64,000 bases of DNA from Paragemmobacter amnigenus (GTDB taxonomy: Bacteria > Pseudomonadota > Alphaproteobacteria > Rhodobacterales > Rhodobacteraceae). Position 1 is the stretch's first letter. Every line of letters begins with the position of its first letter. The stretch spans positions 1 to 64,000 of the forward strand of contig NZ_JAAATX020000006.1 of the NCBI RefSeq assembly GCF_009908265.2, given 5' to 3'. The translations under genes and the position numbers were made by a program. The notes beneath the pieces are model-generated. The model searched no databases, had not been told where the DNA came from, and saw only the letters and a program-made list of their open reading frames with translations. This document shows, piece by piece, positions 58,600 to 64,000 of the stretch.

Positions 58600-58672
58600 C
58601 CGCCCCACACTCGTCCGTTTCTTGCCCGGCCACAGAATAACAGGCCGGACGCCCCTGCCAAGCCGCCGTAGA

Positions 58673-59221
58673 TCAGACCTGCGTCATCGGCAGGATCTGC
58701 CGGACCCGTTCTGCCAGCCAATCCAGATCAGCATCGGCAATGCCCAGTTCGTGCAGATGTTCCGCCGTCGACCACAGGTAATCGCGGTTCGGCCCGCGCC
58801 CCCCGACGGCCTGCGCGATGATCTGCGCCTGTTCCTCGAGCGCGAGCCCGCCGCAATACTGCACATGATGCGGGTCGATGACATAACACAGCGTCCGCAA
58901 CCGGCGCCCGTCGGCCAGCGAAACGTCGAGTTCTTCTTCCAGATAGGCGGACGAGACAAGCTCGCGCTCGCGCAGGGCAGCCACCGTTGCGGCCTCGGCC
59001 CCCGGCTCCACGCGGAAGGCCACACCGTCGCAATGGGCCCCCGTAGCGCGGTCCAGCGCCAGCACGAGTCCGGGTGCGTCGGGCGTGCCGCGATGGTGGA
59101 TCGACCGCATGCAAAAGCTTCGGTGCCATCCGTCCAGCCGCGCAACCTGCCGTTCGGCCACGGGAAATCCCGGATGCCAGATCAGCGACCCGTAGCCGAA
59201 GACCCAAAGACCGCCCGTCAT
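58673..59221 (-). CDS. ChaC-like gamma-glutamylcyclotransferase
   Basis: This 182-residue protein has the ChaC signature LWVFGYGSLIWHPGFP at the N-terminus and the catalytic glutamate region RERELVSSAYLEEELDV, followed by VAFRVEPG. By homology it degrades glutathione to 5-oxoproline and cysteinylglycine. ATG 59221 has a strong ggagg ribosome-binding site. The much longer ORF in the same frame upstream is a chance extension. Confidence 0.88.
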   Translation of the reverse strand: MTGGLWVFGYGSLIWHPGFPVAERQVARLDGWHRSFCMRSIHHRGTPDAPGLVLALDRATGAHCDGVAFRVEPGAEAATVAALRERELVSSAYLEEELDVSLADGRRLRTLCYVIDPHHVQYCGGLALEEQAQIIAQAVGGRGPNRDYLWSTAEHLHELGIADADLDWLAERVRQILPMTQV

Positions 59222-59284
59222 ATGCTGGCCCTCCCCTGATACCCCCTGTAAACAGCAGCGCGACACGGAAGGAAAGGGTCGGAC

Positions 59285-60277
59285 ATGCGGGCACTTCTCT
59301 GGATCATTCTGGTCGCGGCGGCGCTTTGGGGCGGTTACTGGTTTGCCGGTGCCAAGGCCACCGAACAGGCCGTCTCGGGCTGGTTCGCGGAACAGGACGG
59401 CCGACCCGTCGCCGCGCAGCATCAGGGGATCGCGGTGCGCGGTTTTCCCAACCGCTTCGACCTGACCATCACGCAACCGGAGATCCGTGACGCGGAAACC
59501 GGCACCGGCTGGTCTGCGCCCTTTGCCCAGATCTTCACCATGACCTGGAAGCCGTGGCACCTGATCGCCGCACTGCCGCAGGAGCAGACCCTTTCCCTGC
59601 CCGGTCAGGACCTGACCATCAGCAGCACCGTGATGCAGGGCAGCCTCGTCCTCGTTCCGGGTATGGACCTGACCTTGGACCGTCTCTCGACCGAGAGCGA
59701 CGGCATTACGGTCCGGTCCTCGGCCGGATGGGCGGTTTCCGCGACCTCGGCCAATCTGGCGACGCGCCGTGCGCCGGACAGTGCGATGGGTCACCAGATC
59801 TGGGCCGAACTCACCACGGTCACGCCGGATGCGGCCTTTCGGATGGCGCTTTCCCCGCTGTCGGACCTGCCCGAACAGATCGAGCGGCTGCGCCTTGACG
59901 GTACGGTGACACTGTCCGCACCGGTAGACCGCCACCTCGCCACGACCCGCCCCGACCTGCAGGCCCTGACCGTGAAAGAGGCGCTGCTGCTCTGGGGTGA
60001 TCTGACGGTTTCCGGAAAGGGCGACATCGTGCCCACCGCAGACGGAACTGCCGAAGGACGTATCGACATCAGGATCGACAACTGGCGCAAGCTGGTTCCC
60101 GTCCTCGTGGCCGCCGGTCTTGTCACACCGGAGGTGAGCGAGACCGTCACCCGCGCCATGGAACTGATGGCCGCGCAGGACGGCACGCCCGATGTGCTGG
60201 ACGTGCCGCTGGTCTTTGCCAGCGGACGGATGAGCCTTGGTCACGTTCCCCTTGGCCCCGCGCCGCGCCTGCGCTGA
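59285..60277 (+). CDS. DUF2125 domain protein, membrane-anchored
   Basis: This 330-residue protein has an N-terminal anchor or signal (MRALLWIILVAAALWGGYWF) and a large beta-rich domain (VRGFPNRFDLTITQPEIRD, TMTWKPWHLIAALP, LTLDRLSTESDGITVRSS). The pattern is that of DUF2125, common in alphaproteobacteria and probably periplasmic. No function is known. Its stop directly abuts the convergent extensin-like gene without a base between. Confidence 0.85.
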   Translation: MRALLWIILVAAALWGGYWFAGAKATEQAVSGWFAEQDGRPVAAQHQGIAVRGFPNRFDLTITQPEIRDAETGTGWSAPFAQIFTMTWKPWHLIAALPQEQTLSLPGQDLTISSTVMQGSLVLVPGMDLTLDRLSTESDGITVRSSAGWAVSATSANLATRRAPDSAMGHQIWAELTTVTPDAAFRMALSPLSDLPEQIERLRLDGTVTLSAPVDRHLATTRPDLQALTVKEALLLWGDLTVSGKGDIVPTADGTAEGRIDIRIDNWRKLVPVLVAAGLVTPEVSETVTRAMELMAAQDGTPDVLDVPLVFASGRMSLGHVPLGPAPRLR

Positions 60278-61189
60278 TCAGCGGCAATAGGGGCGGTCGA
60301 GATTGGCCACGTCGAAATGCAGGTGGTCCTCGTGGTACCCGTCCGATCCGGGGCCGAGGGTGGTACCGAATATCCCGCAGGCGGCCTTGTGCGCGCGCCT
60401 TATGGTGCGGTTGTAATCCCCCGCGATCGACCATTCGCGGCCGTCTTCCATGATGAATCCCGAGATGTCGACCGCATTTCCCCGCCCGTGCTCGCTGACC
60501 TTTGCGCCGCGCAAATTGTTGCGGGGGCGGCAGATGTAGCTGGCGGCGATCCGCAGTTCGACCACCTCGTTCCGCCCGAAGGCGGGGCGCATCGCGTCAT
60601 TGACCCATGTCTTCAGGGCCCGTGCCGTCTGGCAGTTGATCGTGGCGGGTGTGGTCAACCGGATTCCGTCGACCGAGGTGACGCGGACCGGTTCCTCGAT
60701 CCCGCACCCTTTTACCCGCGAGGAGATGGGGGCCAGTTCCTCGCCCTGGATGTCGCGGTCGCCACAGACGAAGCCATCGGCGGGTTCCGGCCTTTCCTCG
60801 GACTTGCGCCGTCCGAAGAGCCCGCCGAAAAGGCCGCCGCCCTGCCGCTCTTCCCGGGCACGCGGGGCGGGAACGTCGCTCTGCGGCGCGCTGGCGGTCT
60901 GTGTCTGGCCAAGCCCTGCGGGCCGCGGCATCGGGCGCAGAACGGGCAGGGCCGCGGCAAGTTCGACAGGCTGGGGTGGCAGGGCCGTGGTCATCGCCAC
61001 GGCGGGGCGCGGGCGGGGCCGGATCGGCGAGGCGGCAGCTTCAGGTCCGGTGACCGGTGCCGCAACGGGTGGCAAGGCGACGGATGCGGGACGGGGCTGC
61101 GGGCGCGGCGATGTCGTCAGGTCCTGCGCCGCGAGCGGTCCCCCGAACAGGAGGGCCACGACGCACAGGAACCGGACTCGCACACGCAT
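60278..61189 (-). CDS. Extensin-like family protein
   Basis: This 303-residue exported protein has a signal peptide (MRVRVRFLCVVALLFGGPLAAQ), a long proline/alanine/arginine-rich linker (about 25-130) and a C-terminal extensin-like domain (PF06904) with VSEHGRGNAVDISGF and GSDGYHEDHLHFDVANLDRPYC. The His and Asp pattern resembles a M15/LAS peptidase zinc site, so a murein role is likely. The start abuts the arogenate dehydrogenase stop without a gap. Confidence 0.88.
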   Translation of the reverse strand: MRVRVRFLCVVALLFGGPLAAQDLTTSPRPQPRPASVALPPVAAPVTGPEAAASPIRPRPRPAVAMTTALPPQPVELAAALPVLRPMPRPAGLGQTQTASAPQSDVPAPRAREERQGGGLFGGLFGRRKSEERPEPADGFVCGDRDIQGEELAPISSRVKGCGIEEPVRVTSVDGIRLTTPATINCQTARALKTWVNDAMRPAFGRNEVVELRIAASYICRPRNNLRGAKVSEHGRGNAVDISGFIMEDGREWSIAGDYNRTIRRAHKAACGIFGTTLGPGSDGYHEDHLHFDVANLDRPYCR

Positions 61190-62122
61190 TCAACCACTCT
61201 TCTCGACCACTATGGCGGATCGCCCGAAATCGGGGGCCGCGGTATCCTGTCCCGCTTCGATGATCCCGCGCCTGATGGCACGGGTGCGGGTAAAATAGGC
61301 GTGCAGATGATCGCCGTCACCCAGCCGGATCGCACGTTGCAGCGCGAAAAGCTCTTCCGTGAAACGGCCCAGAATTTCCAGCGTGGCGTCCTTGTTGGTC
61401 AGGAACACGTCGCGCCACATGGTGGGGTCCGATGCCGCGATGCGGGTAAAGTCGCGAAATCCGGCGGCGGAATAGTTGATCACCTCGCTGTCGGTCACGC
61501 GGCTCAGGTCATCGGCCACGCCGACCATCGTGTAGGCAATCAGGTGCGGCGTATGCGACGTCACGGCCAGCACAAGATCGTGGTGGGCCGCGTCCATCTC
61601 GTCGACCTTGGCCCCCATCCCCTCGCACAGCGCCCGCAGGCGGGCGACAGCGGCGGGATCGGCCCCTTCCATCGGGGTCAGAAGCCACCAGCGGTTGACG
61701 AAAAGCGTGGCAAAGCCCGACCGCGGGCCGGAATGTTCGGTCCCTGCGATGGGGTGGCCGGCGATGAAATGCACGCCTTCGGGCATATGCGGCGCAACGG
61801 CCGCGATCACCGCCTGCTTCACCGACCCCACATCGGTCACGGTCGTCCCTGCCGCCAGATGCGCCCCGATTTCTTCGGCCAGCTCGCCCATGGCGCCCAC
61901 GGGCACGGCGAGCACCACCAGATCGGCGCCCAGCACCGCTTCGACCGCAGTGTCCGTCACGCGGTCGCACAATCCGATCTCGACCGCCACCGCACGGGTT
62001 TCGGCGGATTTGGCATAGCCGACAATTTCCTTCGCCAGACCATTCGCCCGCATCGCATGGGCCATGGACGAGGCGATGAGGCCCAACCCTATCAGTGCGA
62101 CACGGTTATAGAGCGCGGCCAT
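61190..62122 (-). CDS. Prephenate/arogenate dehydrogenase family protein
   Basis: This 310-residue NAD(P)-dependent enzyme of tyrosine synthesis has the Rossmann motif VALIGLGLIASSMAHAM, the VTDVGSVKQAV and FIAGHPIAGTEHSGP blocks, and VTSHTPHLIAYTMV in the helical half. Whether it acts on prephenate, arogenate or both cannot be decided here. It overlaps hisC by one base (TGATG), so the two are coupled; HisC could supply aromatic aminotransferase activity. Confidence 0.93.
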   Translation of the reverse strand: MAALYNRVALIGLGLIASSMAHAMRANGLAKEIVGYAKSAETRAVAVEIGLCDRVTDTAVEAVLGADLVVLAVPVGAMGELAEEIGAHLAAGTTVTDVGSVKQAVIAAVAPHMPEGVHFIAGHPIAGTEHSGPRSGFATLFVNRWWLLTPMEGADPAAVARLRALCEGMGAKVDEMDAAHHDLVLAVTSHTPHLIAYTMVGVADDLSRVTDSEVINYSAAGFRDFTRIAASDPTMWRDVFLTNKDATLEILGRFTEELFALQRAIRLGDGDHLHAYFTRTRAIRRGIIEAGQDTAAPDFGRSAIVVEKSG

Positions 62123-63207
62123 CACCGGACCCCTTTGAACTGCGCCACGGCATGGGCGACGCGGCGGCAAGAGGCCTCGTCCCCGACGGTGATCCGCAGG
62201 CAATGCGGCAGTTTATAGCCCGCCACCCGCCGCACGATCAGCCCCTGCTGCTGCAGGAAGGTATCGCAGGCCACCGCTTCCTCTTCGGATGCAAAGCGCG
62301 CCAGAACGAAATTCGCCATCGACGTATCCGACGGCACGCCCAGTTCCGCCAGCGACTCGGACAGCCAGTGCCGCATGCGCGCATTCTCGGTCCGGCAGCG
62401 GGTGACGAAGTCCTGATCGCGCACGGCGGCCTCGGCCGCGTCAAGCTGTGTGGTGGACAGGTTGAACGGTCCGCGGATGCGGTTGAGCACGTCGATGATC
62501 GCCTTTGGCCCGTAGCCCCAGCCGATCCGCAACCCGCCCAGACCGTAGATCTTGGAGAAGGTCCGCGTCATCACGACATTGCTGCGTGCCTCGATGATCG
62601 ACAGCCCCGCATCATAGCCTTCGACATATTCGGCATAGGCCCCGTCCAGCACGAGAATGGCCTGTTTGGGCAGGCCCGCCGCCAGACGCTCGATCTCGGC
62701 AGTCGAGATCATCGTGCCGGTCGGGTTGTTCGGATTGGCGATGAAGACAAGCTTCGTACGGCGGTTGCAGGCGGCAAGGATCGCGTCGACATCCGTCGTG
62801 CGTTCCCGTTCGCGCACTTCGACCGGCGTGGCGCCGACGGCCAGCGCGCTGATGCGGTACATCAGGAAACCGTGTTCGGTGAAGACCACCTCGTCCTTCG
62901 GTCCGGCATAGGCCTGACAGAGGAAGGTGATGATCTCGTCCGAACCCACGCCGCAGATCACCCGTGCTGCATCCAGCCCATGCACCTCGGCGATCGCCTC
63001 GCGCAGCGAGGAATGGTCGGTCGAGGGATAGCGGTGCAGCGAGTGGACGCTGCGCTGGAACGCTTCTTTCGCGCGGTCGGACGGGCCGAAGGGATTCTCG
63101 TTGGACGAGAGTTTGACGACATTGGTCATGCCCGCGACATGGGCCTTACCGCCCTCGTACAGCGCGATATCAAGGATGCCGGGTTGCGGGCGGATGGCGT
63201 CGGTCAT
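62122..63207 (-). CDS. hisC: Histidinol-phosphate aminotransferase
   Basis: This 361-residue PLP class I/II aminotransferase has [22 protein letters not shown], and the PLP lysine in [18 protein letters not shown] near residue 219. It starts [20 protein letters not shown]. It works in histidine synthesis and in many alphaproteobacteria also transaminates aromatic 2-oxo acids, which fits its coupling to the tyrosine gene. It is the first gene of the pair. Confidence 0.95.
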   Translation of the reverse strand: MTDAIRPQPGILDIALYEGGKAHVAGMTNVVKLSSNENPFGPSDRAKEAFQRSVHSLHRYPSTDHSSLREAIAEVHGLDAARVICGVGSDEIITFLCQAYAGPKDEVVFTEHGFLMYRISALAVGATPVEVRERERTTDVDAILAACNRRTKLVFIANPNNPTGTMISTAEIERLAAGLPKQAILVLDGAYAEYVEGYDAGLSIIEARSNVVMTRTFSKIYGLGGLRIGWGYGPKAIIDVLNRIRGPFNLSTTQLDAAEAAVRDQDFVTRCRTENARMRHWLSESLAELGVPSDTSMANFVLARFASEEEAVACDTFLQQQGLIVRRVAGYKLPHCLRITVGDEASCRRVAHAVAQFKGVR

Positions 63208-63285
63208 TTTGGCAAGATTCCCCTCATGCTGCGGGGTTCTACCGACGGGCGCGCAGCAAGGCCAGACGGAATGTCGCGGCGGGGA

Positions 63286-63816
63286 TCACTTCGTCGACCG
63301 CGCCTGCAACCAGTCCATCAGCGCCATCAGCACGCCCGAGACGACGAAGGTCAGATGGATGATGGTCAGCCACAGCAGCGTGCGGTCATCCGCGGCGGGG
63401 GTTTCGGGATCGCCGATCTCCATGAAGCGTTTGAGCAGGTGGATGCCCGAGATCGCGACGATCGAGGCGATGAGCTTCATCTTCAGCCCGCCGAAATCCA
63501 CCTTTCCCATCCAGTCGGGCCGGTCGGTGCCCGCGTCGAAATCGAATTTCGACACGAAATTCTCGTACCCCGAGAACATGACAATCAGCAGCAGGTTCGC
63601 CGCAAGCGTCAGGTCGATCAGGGTAAGCACCACAAGGATCGTTTTTTCCGGACTGAGCGTCAGGACCTGCGGCGCGTAATGCACGAGTTCGCGCAGGAAG
63701 ATGACGGTCATCATCCCCAATGCGACAACCAGCCCCAGATACATGGGCGCCATCAACCAGCGCGACGCAAAGAGTCCCCGCTCGAAACGGTCTTCAAGTG
63801 CCTGCTTGCGTGCCAT
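63286..63816 (-). CDS. YqhA family (UPF0114) membrane protein
   Basis: This 176-residue protein has four hydrophobic segments (ASRWLMAPMYLGLVVALGMM, TILVVLTLIDLTLAANLLLIVMFSGYENF, LIASIVAISGIHLLKRFM, LWLTIIHLTFVVSGVLMALM; each given in part). The SRWLMAPMYLGL and VMFSGYENFVSK motifs mark the TIGR00645/UPF0114 family. No function is known. ATG 63816 (MARKQALEDRFERGLF) is the family-like start. It lies 78 bases upstream of hisC on the same strand. Confidence 0.9.
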   Translation of the reverse strand: MARKQALEDRFERGLFASRWLMAPMYLGLVVALGMMTVIFLRELVHYAPQVLTLSPEKTILVVLTLIDLTLAANLLLIVMFSGYENFVSKFDFDAGTDRPDWMGKVDFGGLKMKLIASIVAISGIHLLKRFMEIGDPETPAADDRTLLWLTIIHLTFVVSGVLMALMDWLQARSTK

Positions 63817-63865
63817 CGCCCTGTGTCCTGCCCTGCCTGACCCAAACCTGTCGCGACTTGTCACA

Positions 63866-63896
63866 AAAGCAAGAGGCCCGCCATAAGGCGGGCCTC
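63866..63896 (-). terminator. rpsD terminator
   Basis: On the minus strand gaggcccgcc (63896-63887) pairs with ggcgggcctc (63882-63873), a 4-base loop between them, followed by TTGCTTTTG. It begins 25 bases after the rpsD stop. Confidence 0.9.
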
Positions 63897-63921
63897 GCTC
63901 CGGTGCACCAAGGTGCAGCGA

Positions 63922-64000
63922 TCAGTTCTTCGCGTAGTATTCGACGACGAGGTTCGGTTCCATCTGCACCGGATAGGGCACATCGCCCAGAGCCGGGGTG
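63922..64000 (-). CDS. rpsD: 30S ribosomal protein S4, 3' end only
   Basis: The minus strand encodes the last 25 residues of S4, ending VQMEPNLVVEYYAKN before a TGA stop. This C-terminus is a close match to alphaproteobacterial RpsD. The rest lies beyond the window edge. A strong terminator follows. Confidence 0.9.
   Translation of the reverse strand, partial: TPALGDVPYPVQMEPNLVVEYYAKN

Noticed and set aside
58673..60244. A 523-residue open frame that would fuse ChaC to an upstream part
   Set aside because: The upstream part is antisense to the DUF2125 gene. ChaC starts at 59221 with its own ribosome-binding site and a complete domain.

Overview
The window looks like a chromosomal segment of an alphaproteobacterium of the Rhodobacteraceae (Rhodobacter/Paracoccus/Tabrizicola-like). 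The grounds are the very high GC content, an F1-only ATP synthase operon (atpHAGDC without F0 genes), an Hsp20 gene followed by a DUF1150 gene, and families typical of this group (DUF2125, UbiK/BMFP, YcgN, low-specificity threonine aldolase, SAT-APS kinase fusion, Hint-domain and VCBS/RTX proteins). Nearly all of it is core chromosome. I see no phage, insertion sequence, CRISPR array, rRNA or tRNA gene.

Layout. 1-2.1 kb: the 3' end of a large VCBS/RTX secreted protein and its terminator. 2.2-10.1 kb: a MerR regulator followed by a fatty-acid beta-oxidation cluster (acyl-CoA dehydrogenase, small protein, GST, thiolase, double cupin, FadB). 10.1-15.0 kb: a minus-strand run (Hint protein, sulfotransferase, 2-hydroxyacid dehydrogenase, CsaA, ProC, YbjN, UbiK). 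15.5-18.6 kb: lgt, MidA-like methyltransferase, pgeF and a 51-residue protein. 18.7-22.3 kb: Lrp divergent from trxB, then the sulfate-activation fusion enzyme. 22.6-26.2 kb: OmdA-like protein, DUF1150/Hsp20, YdcH-like protein and purEK. 26.3-28.6 kb: LrgB/LrgA, an iron-permease-like membrane protein and a secreted hydrolase. 28.7-31.8 kb: Nudix, GreA-like and GNAT genes facing two EamA transporters. 32-34 kb: groES-groEL with a perfect CIRCE operator. 34-43 kb: TraB/GumN, Mn-pyrophosphatase, HAD, MaoC, RibF, YcgN, threonine aldolase, a DsbA-fold isomerase and prs. 43-48 kb: lectin-like gene and atpHAGDC. 48.5-55.4 kb: a second RTX protein, methyltransferase, gloB, clpA and an M23 peptidase. 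55.8-64 kb: an OmpA/ExbB pair, ChaC, DUF2125, extensin-like, arogenate/prephenate dehydrogenase, hisC, a YqhA-like protein and the 3' end of rpsD.

The most unusual content is intergenic. Four loci carry tandem arrays of short hairpins placed directly after a stop codon (11505-11703, 20322-20431, 37748-37857, 39404-39521). Stem sequences differ from hairpin to hairpin, while the loop core is conserved as TGRCGNA or its reverse complement. Each array runs two forward cores and then two reverse cores, and each array's adjacent stop codon is itself part of a TGACG. I know of no named family with this design.

Other dispersed repeats are also present. They include a ~140-bp element with covarying hairpins (two copies), an element with GGCACAG spaced every 12 bp (three copies), a TTCATCT/AAATAY box element (five copies), a CCCGGG-rich inverted repeat (four copies), and a palindrome that has become the linker of a fused double-cupin gene.
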